From NCBI GenBank assembly GCA_016296065.1, contig JAEDKA010000011.1, forward strand, positions 1 through 64,000: a stretch of DNA of 64,000 bases, read 5' to 3'. Origin of the DNA: Kiritimatiellia bacterium (lineage in GTDB: Bacteria; Verrucomicrobiota; Kiritimatiellia; RFP12; UBA1067). Below the pieces are notes generated by a model. The model was not told the origin of the DNA. It saw nothing but the letters and a program-made list of their open reading frames with translations, and ran no database searches. Below, piece by piece: positions 9,108 to 18,300 of this stretch (the first letter of the stretch is position 1; every line of letters begins with the position of its first letter). The translations under genes and the position numbers were made by a program.

Positions 9108-10445
9108 TCAACCGAACATCTCCGTTCTCCATGGCTCGCGCATCATGTCGTCCTGATAGAGGAAGCGCTCCGCCGCCTCGTCGGCCTTCGCGTGAAGGGT
9201 GTCCGGATCGAACTCGAACCCGCGCCCGAGGCGCCACGCGACGATCGCCAGGTTGAACATCGTGGAGGAGCGGAACCCGTTAGACTCATTGAGCGCGAAC
9301 TTGCGCCTTCTCATGCACGAATCAATGAAGTCGGTCTGCTGCGCAGCTGGCTTCGGAAGCTCGGCAAGTGTCTTGAGGACCTTCTCCTCGCTCCACCATG
9401 TTCCGTCCGCTTCGCGAATACGCAGGGTCTTGCCGCCTTCCGCCTTCTTGTAGACGCACAGACCGTTGACGCCGCGGAGAAGCGGTTCGTCCCTGAGCGA
9501 CACGTCGCCGTCGAGGATAACCTCGGTGCCGTCCGCATAGGTGAGCGTGAAGCGGTCGAAGCTGCCGACGGCTTCGGGGTGCTGCTTGAGTCCCCTGTAG
9601 TCGATCTTCACCGGAGAGGCATCGTCCTTGCAGAGGAGATACTGGAGCGGATCGAGATAGTGCTGCGCCATGTCTCCGAGCCCGCCCGAGTCGTAGTCCC
9701 AGTATCCGCGGAACGACGTGCCGAAGCGATGGTCGCTGTAGGGCTTCCACGGCGCTGGGCCGAGCCACATGTCCCAGTCTAGCCCCTTTGGAATCGCCTG
9801 GGCGCGGTCCTGTACGCGCCCGGACCATCCGAACTTCCAGGTAAAGCCCTGTCCCTCGCCGAACACGCACTTGATCGGACCGGCCCCGAGCAGTCCGTTC
9901 TCGACGATCTGCCGGATAGGCTCGACGGGCGTGCCGAATCCGTAGAAGCTGTCCTGGAACCTGAACCACGTGTTGATGCGGAACATACTGCCCTTCGCCT
10001 GGATGACCTCGCGGACGCGCCTGCCCTCTCCGACCGTACGCGTCATCGGCTTCTCGCACCAGATGTCCTTGCCTGCCTTCGCGGCCATCACGCTCTGGAC
10101 GCCGTGCCAGTGCGGAGGCGTACAGATGTGGACGATGTCCACGCCCGGGTCGTTGATGAGCTCGATGAAGTTCCGGTACGCTTTGATGCGTCCCCATCCG
10201 GCCTTCTCGGCGGCGGCGAGTCCCGCGGCGACGCGCGGCGCGTAGCAGTCCGTGAGGCCAACAAGCCTCGACCCATTGAACGCAAGGTGGTTAGCGCTGT
10301 GCGCAATCTCGCCGAAGCCTATGAGCGCACGCGTAAGCTGGTTGGACGGCGCCTCGGCGCCCCACAGTACCTTTGCCGGAATGATGTTGAACGCGCCGAC
10401 TGCGGCCGCGCCCTTGAGAAACTGCCTTCTTGTCGTATTTTGCAT
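9108..10445 (-). CDS. Tat-exported Gfo/Idh/MocA-family oxidoreductase
   Basis: A 445-residue protein with a twin-arginine signal (TRRQFLKGAAAVGAF) and a dinucleotide-binding GFGEIAHSANHLA segment, the conserved EKP motif (DIWCEKPMTRT) and a C-terminal catalytic fold including HYLDPLQYL. Members are NAD(P)-dependent dehydrogenases or aldose-aldose oxidoreductases acting on sugars or cyclitols; Tat-exported versions are common in Planctomycetes and Verrucomicrobia and keep their cofactor in the periplasm. The substrate cannot be read from sequence. It starts 25 bp after the HlyD-type gene and is in the same operon. Confidence 0.88.
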   Translation of the reverse strand: MQNTTRRQFLKGAAAVGAFNIIPAKVLWGAEAPSNQLTRALIGFGEIAHSANHLAFNGSRLVGLTDCYAPRVAAGLAAAEKAGWGRIKAYRNFIELINDPGVDIVHICTPPHWHGVQSVMAAKAGKDIWCEKPMTRTVGEGRRVREVIQAKGSMFRINTWFRFQDSFYGFGTPVEPIRQIVENGLLGAGPIKCVFGEGQGFTWKFGWSGRVQDRAQAIPKGLDWDMWLGPAPWKPYSDHRFGTSFRGYWDYDSGGLGDMAQHYLDPLQYLLCKDDASPVKIDYRGLKQHPEAVGSFDRFTLTYADGTEVILDGDVSLRDEPLLRGVNGLCVYKKAEGGKTLRIREADGTWWSEEKVLKTLAELPKPAAQQTDFIDSCMRRRKFALNESNGFRSSTMFNLAIVAWRLGRGFEFDPDTLHAKADEAAERFLYQDDMMREPWRTEMFG

Positions 10446-10470
10446 GTTCGTTTACCCTCGGTATTGCATG

Positions 10471-11781
10471 TCACTTCTTCGGCTCGGGAGCCGTGCCCTT
10501 GTTCTGGTTGCGCTTCGGGAACTTGGGCATGAACGGATTCGTCGCGTCCTTGTCCTGTGCGGCCATGTTTGCAGTCTGGTATCCGACCACAGCCTCTCGT
10601 CCCTCGAAGGAAGCCGCACCTTCGCAGACGAGCTCCGTGAACGAATCGTCCGTGACGCCTTCGCTCACCATCACGTATTCGAGCGGAGCGCCCTCGGCCG
10701 CCGGCTTTATCCAGAGCTTGCGTCCGCGCGGCACCTCGCCCGCGATGCGCTCGAGGTCCTCCTCCTTCGGGCGGAAGCGAAACGCCGCGGCTGCGACGGC
10801 GAGCACGTTCTCCGCGCGCGCCGTCTCGATGGACAGCGTCGCCGTCATGCCAGGAAAGAGCTTCTGGTCCGGATTCTCCGCCTCGACGATGACGGGGAAG
10901 GTGACGACGTTGTTCGTGGTGGTGGACGCCTTTCGTATCTGCTTAACCTTGCCCTTGAAGCGCGTCCTGTACGCGTCGACTGTGAAGGTGACGTCCTGTC
11001 CGACCTTGATGCCGCCGATGTCCGCCTCCGGAACATCCGCCGCGACCCAGATCGTGTCGAGGTCCTCTGCGATCGACAGCACCGGAACGGCGTTCATGGA
11101 CGAGACGACCGTCTCGCCTTCCTCTACCTTGCGGTCGATGACGATTCCGTCGACGGGCGAGCGGATGGTGCAGTAGCTTAAATTCGCCTCCGCCTGGTCG
11201 ACGCTCGCCTGCGAGTTCTCCACCTCCGCCTTCGCGCTGACGAGCGCGGCCTTCGCGCTTTCGACGGCGGCCTTCGCCTTGTCCAGCGCCTCGACTGCGC
11301 TGTCGTAGTCCGCGACCGGCGCCATCTTCTTCTCGGAGAGCGTCTTCTTCCTGTCGAACGTCTTCTGCGCGAGCACGAGCTCCGCCTCGCGCTGCTTCAG
11401 CGCGCACTCGCTCGTCAACACGCCCGCCTGGCTAACGTGCAGCCGCGCGACGGCGCTCTTGTAGTTCGCCTCGTAGACGAGCGGATCTATCTCCGCGACG
11501 ATCTGTCCGTTGGTGACCGTGTCGTTGTAGTCCACATAGAGCTTTATGAGCTTTCCGTTGACCTGCGCGCCGACGGGGATCCCGCTCGACGAGTTGCGCG
11601 GCGTCACCGACCCGGTCGCGGAGACCGTGCGGACGATGTCCATGCGCACTATCGGCGCGGTGCGGAACGACGGGCCCTTCTTTCCCGCAGCGATGGGCAG
11701 CTTGTCGCCGCAGCCCGACATGAACGCAAGCGCGGCGGCACCCAGACACCTGGAAAGCCCGACAAACGAAGACATTCTCAT
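10471..11781 (-). CDS. HlyD/MacA-type periplasmic adaptor (membrane fusion protein)
   Basis: A 436-residue lipoprotein-type adaptor: signal with lipobox-like FMSGC, a barrel-sandwich segment (VTPRNSSSGIPVGAQVNGKL), a long alpha hairpin rich in A, E, K and S (residues about 100-205), a second biotinyl-like half (YCTIRSPVDGIVIDR) and a beta-barrel domain (FPVIVEAENPDQKLFPGMTATL). It would couple an inner-membrane pump to the TolC-type channel encoded immediately upstream. Its start overlaps the TolC stop (ATGA); an ATG two codons later (11775) has better ribosome-site spacing. No inner-membrane pump is encoded next to it, which is unusual; the partner must be elsewhere. Confidence 0.88.
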   Translation of the reverse strand: MRMSSFVGLSRCLGAAALAFMSGCGDKLPIAAGKKGPSFRTAPIVRMDIVRTVSATGSVTPRNSSSGIPVGAQVNGKLIKLYVDYNDTVTNGQIVAEIDPLVYEANYKSAVARLHVSQAGVLTSECALKQREAELVLAQKTFDRKKTLSEKKMAPVADYDSAVEALDKAKAAVESAKAALVSAKAEVENSQASVDQAEANLSYCTIRSPVDGIVIDRKVEEGETVVSSMNAVPVLSIAEDLDTIWVAADVPEADIGGIKVGQDVTFTVDAYRTRFKGKVKQIRKASTTTNNVVTFPVIVEAENPDQKLFPGMTATLSIETARAENVLAVAAAAFRFRPKEEDLERIAGEVPRGRKLWIKPAAEGAPLEYVMVSEGVTDDSFTELVCEGAASFEGREAVVGYQTANMAAQDKDATNPFMPKFPKRNQNKGTAPEPKK

Positions 11782-13214
11782 TTCCTCTCCTCCACTATGA
11801 CTTCCTCACTGTACTTGGGCATGCGGCCCGTGAGCCTGAACAGCTTCGCCTCGGCGATCTGCCCGCGGTAGAACGCGCGCACCCTGTCACCTAACGCCGC
11901 AGTGTAGTCCGCCGCGGCGTCCGTGTAGTCCACGCGGCTCACGTCTCCGACCTGGTACTGCTCGCGCACCGTCTCTAGATTCTCCCTGCCGCGCTGCACG
12001 CTCGCGCGCGCAGTGGAAAGCGCCTCCTCGGCGTTGTCGCGCTCCGCCACCGCCAGCTCGAGCGCGTAGGACAGGTCGAGCTCGGCGGAGTCGACATCGC
12101 GGGCCGCGGAGTCGAGCGCAAGCGTCGCGCGCTCGACAGCGGCCGTCTTGCGCCACCCCGTGAAGAGCGACTGCGCGCCGTTCACGCCCCAGCGCCAGTA
12201 CCATAGCGGATCGGTCCAGTTCAGCGAAAAGCTCGCGCTGACAGTGGGGTACAGATCAGCAACAGCGACGTCCACCTGGTGGGACGCAGCCCTGAGCCTA
12301 GCCCGGGCGACCTGCATCGCCGGAGCGTTGGTGCAGGCGAAGTCGTACAGCGCGCCCGCACTGTCCTCCGACCGCCCGAAGAACCTTACCGCGCGGTCCA
12401 GCCCCTCCGCGCGAGGGCCAAGGACGGACTCGCATTCACCCATCGAAGCGTCTATGCCGAGCGACGCCATGAGATCGGCGCCGGCGGTGATTACGTCGTT
12501 GGAGGCGGAGACTACGTCCTGAATGGACTTCGCGAGGTCGAGCTTAGCCTTTAGGACGTCAACCTCCTTGGCCTCTCCGTGCTCCATCTTCATCTCCGCC
12601 TGCTTGACGTGTTCGTCGTACTCGGCTACCTTCGCGTGCGCGACCTCAAGCAGCGCCTCGTTCTGGAGAAGAGTGAAGTATCCGGACGCAACCTCCTCGA
12701 ATATCGAGTACCCCGTCCCGACAAGATTGCATTCCGCCGCTATCACATCCTCCGCCTTCGCGCGCGCCTCGGCCGCGTTGCGTCCGAAGTCATAGAGCAG
12801 GACATCAAGCGAGAGGGAAGCCGAAGCCCCGCCATCGGTGTGTCCGTGGATGCCGTGCCCCATCTCTGACGTCTCGGAATGCCCTCCAGAGACACTCGCG
12901 CCAAGCGCGTTCCAGGGCGTAGAGGAAAGCAGCGGCGCGTCGGAGGCTACCTGGCGGAGGGCTATGCGCGCGTCCTCCACGGCCAGCCGCGCGCGCGTCA
13001 TCGAGGGACGGTTCGCGAGGGCGAAGTCGACGAGTTGCGGAAGCTTCCACCCGACAAGCCGCACCTGCTCGGCCTCTCGCTCCGCCTCCTTGCCCGTGCC
13101 TCGGTCCGCCCACGTCTCCTGCTCGAGGCGCGCCTCGCGCACGGCGCGGACAGTCCCGCACCCCGCCGCAAGGGCGAGGACGGCGAAGATTGCAAAAATC
13201 CGTTCATGGCTCAT
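11778..13214 (-). CDS. TolC-family outer-membrane efflux channel (lipoprotein)
   Basis: A 478-residue outer-membrane factor with a lipoprotein signal (LALAAGC) and two repeats of the OEP domain: LVDFALANRPSMTRARLAVEDARIAL... and LYDFACTNAPAMQVARARLRAAS..., each followed by long helices typical of the periplasmic tunnel and short transmembrane strands (VSASFSLNWTDP). It should trimerise as the exit duct for the adaptor that follows. The ATG at 13214 is chosen over a TTG six codons upstream because it sits just after a good promoter (TAAAAT, eight bases to ATG), giving an almost leaderless message with no ribosome site. Confidence 0.88.
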   Translation of the reverse strand: MSHERIFAIFAVLALAAGCGTVRAVREARLEQETWADRGTGKEAEREAEQVRLVGWKLPQLVDFALANRPSMTRARLAVEDARIALRQVASDAPLLSSTPWNALGASVSGGHSETSEMGHGIHGHTDGGASASLSLDVLLYDFGRNAAEARAKAEDVIAAECNLVGTGYSIFEEVASGYFTLLQNEALLEVAHAKVAEYDEHVKQAEMKMEHGEAKEVDVLKAKLDLAKSIQDVVSASNDVITAGADLMASLGIDASMGECESVLGPRAEGLDRAVRFFGRSEDSAGALYDFACTNAPAMQVARARLRAASHQVDVAVADLYPTVSASFSLNWTDPLWYWRWGVNGAQSLFTGWRKTAAVERATLALDSAARDVDSAELDLSYALELAVAERDNAEEALSTARASVQRGRENLETVREQYQVGDVSRVDYTDAAADYTAALGDRVRAFYRGQIAEAKLFRLTGRMPKYSEEVIVEERK

Positions 13215-13222
13215 ACTTGGGT

Positions 13223-13251
13223 ATTTTACCAAAAAACGGCCCTCCCGCCAA
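13223..13251 (-). promoter_or_regulatory. Promoter of the TolC-HlyD-...-UvrD/kinase operon
   Basis: On the minus strand TTGGCG (13246-13251), a 17-bp spacer and TAAAAT (13223-13228), with a TGG extended -10. Only eight bases separate the -10 box from the start codon at 13214. The operon downstream runs to the response regulator at 2843 with gaps of 65 bp or less. Confidence 0.6.
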
Positions 13252-13274
13252 CGACGGAGCTTGCGGCGATGGTT

Positions 13275-13892
13275 TCAGCGGCGGACAAAGCCGCGGCGGA
13301 AAGCCTCGGTGACGGCGTTGACGCGATCGGAGACGCCGAGTTTCGCAAAGATGCTCTTGAGGTGCTTCTTCACCGCGTTGTCCGAAATCGACATGGAATC
13401 CGCGATGCCGTCCGTGGACAGTCCTCCCGCGAGCTTCTCAAGCACCTCGCCCTCCTTCGGCGTGAGGTCCTCCGTCATCTGGCGCTGGCGGTAAAGCTCC
13501 CTCACCGCCTCAGGCACGAAGGTCCCTCCGTTCGCGACGGCGCGCGCGGCCTTGAAGAGGTCGTCCGAATCGCGGTCCTTAAGCAGATAGCCCTTCGCGC
13601 CCATGTTGAGCGCGCGGTACACGTCGTTGTCCGCTTCGCTCGTCGTGAGCATGATGACCTTCTGCTCCGGGCGGACCAGCAGTACGTCTTCGAGAACCTT
13701 GATTCCGTCGCGGTCCGGCATGCAGATGTCGAGGAGCAGGATGTCGGGCTTCGTGTTCGCAACGAAAGCGCCGGCGCCTGTTCCGCACGGATGCTCCCCC
13801 GCGAACGAGAACTCGTCCGAATGGAGATTTATCACGTACTTGAGCCCCATTCTGACCATCGCGTGGTCGTCGACTATAGCTATCGAGATCAT
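13275..13892 (-). CDS. NarL/FixJ-type response regulator
   Basis: A 205-residue regulator with a full receiver (MISIAIVDDH, phospho-acceptor in ILLLDICMP, MLTTSE, GYLLKD) and LuxR-type DNA-binding domain (LTPKEGEVLEKLAGGLSTDG...VKKHLKSIFAKLGV). The start at 13892 overlaps the stop of the kinase gene (ATGA) and has AGGA seven bases upstream; the reading frame is open further upstream but only antisense-free of stops inside the kinase gene. It is highly similar to the regulator at 2843-3460, so the two kinase-regulator pairs arose by duplication. Confidence 0.92.
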   Translation of the reverse strand: MISIAIVDDHAMVRMGLKYVINLHSDEFSFAGEHPCGTGAGAFVANTKPDILLLDICMPDRDGIKVLEDVLLVRPEQKVIMLTTSEADNDVYRALNMGAKGYLLKDRDSDDLFKAARAVANGGTFVPEAVRELYRQRQMTEDLTPKEGEVLEKLAGGLSTDGIADSMSISDNAVKKHLKSIFAKLGVSDRVNAVTEAFRRGFVRR

Positions 13893-15301
13893 AATGCAAT
13901 CCTCACTCCGCACCATTTTCCGTGTCTCACGAACGAGAGGCCGAATCCGCTGCGCCGCGCCCGCTCGAACATTCCGAAAAGCCCGAAGTGCCCCGTCTCC
14001 GGACCAAGCGTCTTCTCCGCGTCGAAAGGCTCGCCGTCGTTGAGAATCCTCAGCACAAGCCCAGACTTTCCGCGGGATGGGTTCGGGGACGCCTGAGTAA
14101 CCGTCCGTTCCGGCTCCGCATCGCACACTATCGCAACATTCTTCGCCTTGCCGTGCTTCACTGCGTTTGTAATGGCTTCGCGCGCTATCGCGACGATGTC
14201 CCGCGCCTTAGTGCCCGATATCCACGACGGCATCGCGGCGAGCGAGGTGCGCACCCGCGCCGTTCCGCTCCTGTCGAGTCCGCGCGCAAGTACAAGCAAC
14301 GCCTCCCTTGCGTCGATAGGCGCCTCTTCCTGCAGCCCCGATACCGCGTCCCTTACCTCGACCTTCGCGGCGGCTAGAACGCCGGCCGCGGTGCGCACGG
14401 CTTCGCGCGCGCTTTCTGGAAGCCCTTTCGCGTCGAGCGCACCGGAAAGGAGTATCTTGGCTGTAGCGAGATGCTGTTCGATCGTGTCGTGTAGCTCGCG
14501 CGCCATCCTGCGGCGCTCCTTCGCGACTGCCGCGTTCGCGGCGCGCTCGCGGCGGATTCGCACGTACATTGCGAAAAGAACGGCAAGCGCGACAAAAAAC
14601 GCGGACGCCAGAACGACTAGCGCGGGGGTCGTGTAGTCCGGATTCACGATTTTTATGTCATCCAGTCCGGCAAGTTCGACAACTGGCAGGTGCACGGTGC
14701 CGTCGGCGTTGTATGTGTTGAAGGCGCATCCCGTGACTACGACGTTCTTACCTATGTAGCGATTGTGCATATATCCGTCCACGCAGCACCTCGCGTGGTT
14801 CTGCTCGAAAGCGAGCATGAATGTAGTGACGCCGTCCGCGCCGCGCCGCGCGCTTTCTATCCTGCCGACAATGGAGATGCGCCTGGCATGGTAATACCCC
14901 TTTCTCAGGTCGAAGTACTTCGCTCTTCTAGCCTCGGCCAGCGCCTCGCGTCCGAGAACCTCCATGCTCGACGCCTTGACGGCGGCATGCATGCTGTGAA
15001 TGACTACCGACCCTTCGATCGCCACTATATCGCCCTCGTCGAACATCCGCGATCCGTCGGTAAAGACAACGACGCCCTGTTCCTGCTGGCGGTTCGGATT
15101 TGCCACGACATACATGCCTTGATGAAGCTGGCTCGCATGAACAACTAGCGCGGCGAAACGACACTCTCGCCCTTCGCTCGCCGCCTCGCGGGGAAGCTTC
15201 CGCACCTCCTCGAAGGATTCTATCGCGTCTGCGCCGAGCGCCGGTGCCGCGGCGAGCGCGGCAACTGCAAGCGCAACGATATATATAGCCCTTCTGGTCA
15301 T
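13889..15301 (-). CDS. Membrane sensor histidine kinase (HisKA_3) with OB-like periplasmic domain
   Basis: A 470-residue kinase: signal peptide (1-23, ALAAAPALGA), a periplasmic beta-rich region (24-224) with two OB-like units (CRFAALVVHASQLHQGMYVV... and SIVGRIESARRGADG...), a transmembrane helix (about 226-246), HisKA_3 dimerisation domain with phospho-acceptor in ELHDTIEQH (His near 271), and HATPase (AITNAVKHG, NDGEPFD, GHFGLFGMFERA). It would phosphorylate the regulator overlapping its 3' end. An odd PNPSRGKSG insertion between two HATPase strands is shared with the helicase-fused kinase (PNPSNGKTG). The start codon lies six bases after TATAAT, so the message is predicted to be leaderless. 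Confidence 0.9.
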   Translation of the reverse strand: MTRRAIYIVALAVAALAAAPALGADAIESFEEVRKLPREAASEGRECRFAALVVHASQLHQGMYVVANPNRQQEQGVVVFTDGSRMFDEGDIVAIEGSVVIHSMHAAVKASSMEVLGREALAEARRAKYFDLRKGYYHARRISIVGRIESARRGADGVTTFMLAFEQNHARCCVDGYMHNRYIGKNVVVTGCAFNTYNADGTVHLPVVELAGLDDIKIVNPDYTTPALVVLASAFFVALAVLFAMYVRIRRERAANAAVAKERRRMARELHDTIEQHLATAKILLSGALDAKGLPESAREAVRTAAGVLAAAKVEVRDAVSGLQEEAPIDAREALLVLARGLDRSGTARVRTSLAAMPSWISGTKARDIVAIAREAITNAVKHGKAKNVAIVCDAEPERTVTQASPNPSRGKSGLVLRILNDGEPFDAEKTLGPETGHFGLFGMFERARRSGFGLSFVRHGKWCGVRIAL

Positions 15302-15307
15302 ACAAGT

Positions 15308-15313
15308 ATTATA
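15308..15313 (-). promoter_or_regulatory. Leaderless-type -10 box of the sensor kinase gene
   Basis: TTTGA-TATAAT (minus strand), then exactly six bases, then ATG at 15301. The expected transcription start coincides with the start codon. No ribosome site fits in between. The TACCC palindrome is absent at this promoter. Confidence 0.6.
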
Positions 15314-15319
15314 TCAAAT

Positions 15320-18300
15320 TCATTTCACCTCAACCGTGACTCTGTAGAACGCCCCGTCAGCCGGCGGATCGTCATCCACAAGGCTCACGCGCGACGATGT
15401 CGCCTTCTCCTCGGCGACCGCATTCGCGGCGTTTGTGTCGATTCCGTCCACAGCCGTTCCCCGTGCGAGTCGGTAGACCAATCCCGGAATCGACTTGACG
15501 CAGACGGAAACCTCCTCTCCCACGTCAAGCGGAGCCACTTCGTCTCCTGCATCGCTGAGCTCAGGCCTGAGCGAAATTTCCTCATCGCCGACCGTCACAA
15601 CCGCGTCCTCGTCAAGCGACACCGCGCCAGTCACGGAGTCAACCTTCACGATGGCGTATGCGGCGGACTGCGAGACGTCCTGCGCATCAGTCCACGACAC
15701 TGCGACCTTGACCGTCGCGCTCGCGGGAACACCCGTCACCGTCGCTGTATCAGGAGAAACGACAACTTCGCTGACCGTAACTCCATCGGGCACCGTAATG
15801 GCAACCGTCTCCGCCTCCACCTCGACAGTGTAGGTGCCGTCTCCGTTCTTCGTGATCGTCGCGTTTTCGTCATCCGTCGTCGGCGCAACCTCGACCGCCT
15901 CGATAGTCGCCGTCACGGTGTTCTCCGCAACCGCAATCTTCGCAACAAGCCCTTCCGCAAGTCCCGTCACCTCGACCTGCTCCACAAGCGTCCCAGCGCC
16001 TGCAAGCGTCGTGTAGCTGAAAAGGTTCGTGACCGTTCCCACAGTCCATGCCGCATCGCCAGAAATTTCGAGACAAGTGTCTGCAACCATAGTAAGCGTA
16101 TCAATGCCAGTTCCTATGGCAAGGTTGACGGTCCCGCCCTTAACATTGAGGTCTTTCAGGCACTGGGTTCCGAGCGTCAACTTTGCCGAACCTACTTTAG
16201 TGACATTTGGTTCTTTGGCGAATGTATAGAAATCAATCCTGCTGTCAATATTGAGTGCTCCGATCTCCATTGTATAATTGTTTGCGTAGTTCTGCTTCCA
16301 CCAAGTTCCATTATAACACCCGAAATAATAAGTTCCCGATCCACCAACCATATCTCCGTCAGCATTTTTCACATAAGTAGGAGCACCTGACTCGACAGTC
16401 CATGTTGCATTAGAGCTTGTCGCCTTGCTGTCCGCCCAATACTGGTAACGCCGTCCACTTCCGCCACTGAAAATCACCTCTCCGGCAAATTCCCTGTTAT
16501 CTCCGCGCAGTTTGGCACCATGGTAATTGTTATCAGCATTATATAGACGAATCGTTCCAGTTCCTTTGAATCCTCCGTATATCTGGGCGCTTGTCTCATA
16601 CTGATTGATCCAGTTCACGGTTCCTTGCGCCATTACCATGTCATTGCTGACGGTAATACCGCATCCGTTCGGATTGGCAAAACCCGCATTAGAAAGCGTC
16701 ACCTTGCCTTGATTGTTGTATGTCGTCACAAGTTGCGCAGCGAGAGTTCCGCCTGTCAATGTGACATCGGCGTTGAACCAAGCTTCCTTTGCCGCAGCGG
16801 CCTCTGTAAGTCGGACAGTAGCGGGCGATATGAACGTTGCGTAATCTTCCGCCGCGTCGTTCGGATAGGTCGTCGCTGGAACGCCGCCTTCGTAGAGCCA
16901 GTTCGCGGGGTCGTTCCATTCGCCCTCGGCGACATTCCAGTTCCAGATGAACGAGTGCGTATCGACTGTGCGCCATGTCGCGGTGAGTGAAGTCGCCTCT
17001 TCGACGCAAAGCCAGAAATCGGTCTCCGTAGAGACAACCTCTTCGCTGTCGTTCTTCCATCCGCCGAAAAGTCCGCCCGCATTTGGCGTTGCGACAAGAT
17101 GCACATACTCGCCTTTCTGCACGTCGATCGCCTCTGTGATCGAAGCTCCGTTCACCGTCACCGCTCCAGCAGTAGAGTCGCCGTTGGCAACCGTCAGCGT
17201 CGTCGGATCGGATGCGTGTGAATAGGTGACGGACGATATGTTAATATATGGACTGTATCCGCCGGCGCCTGCATTCCAGGAATATGCCCATACATAGTAG
17301 GTTGTGCCCGCCGTCACATTCAGAGAGAGCGTGTACACCTTGTTCGCCTCGGTGAAATCCACTTTTGCATCGCCGCTGTTCGTACACGCCGAGGCAGCTT
17401 CCGCTGCCTTTATGTAAAGCGCCGCCTTGTACTTGGAACTCAGCGAATCTACTGACGTTTTGAATGATACTGTTCCGTCGTATGGGGCGGTGAACTTTAT
17501 GTAGTGATCGCCTGTTTCCGACAGGGCAGTACCAAGCGCCGACTTGTCGTCAACCGCCACCTTGTACCATGTCGCTCCAGACGCACCTATCGAATCTCCG
17601 GAAATCATCTGGAACTTGAAGCATCCGTAGTCGAATGTCGAAACGCCCGTGCAGCTTGTCGCGCTGCTTGCGAGCGGCGCGAAGTCGTAGCGCATTTCAA
17701 CCGCATCGCCCGCTGCGGCCTTCTCGAAATTCGCGGTGTAGGCGACGTCAGCGGAAACGGGAATGGTTAATGTCGCTTCGGTCGAAACTATGTTCTCCTC
17801 GCCATCAGTCCAGTTCACGAACCTGTACGCGCTGCTGGCAGGCGTCGCCACAAAAGTCACTTCGCGCCCGGAAAACACTTCCGCAGCGGCCGCGCCATCA
17901 GCCGTCGCCGAACCGTAGTTCGCGTTGTTCACCGACGCCGTCACCGTTATGTAGACAGGTGCGTAGGAATATGCGATGGAAGAAATTGTGTAGTTGTGTG
18001 TATAACCCCCTCCGGCCCAGTTGTTGGAATAGGTCCAGATATAATATGTCACGCCAGCATCAAGTTCCGCCGAAAGCGTGTATTCTTTGTTAGCGGCATC
18101 TACGACAACGGATGTATATGGTGCATCCGGCGCCTTCGTGCATTCGCCGAACGATTCCGCCGCCTTGATGAACATCGTAGGCTTGCGGTTCGCGTTGTAG
18201 TTGTCAACGGAGAACTTTAGCGTGAACGTGCCGCTTGCGGACGGAGTGTAGATGATATAATTGTCGGCCGTTTCCGAAAGCGATTCTGCCGTTGACCATG

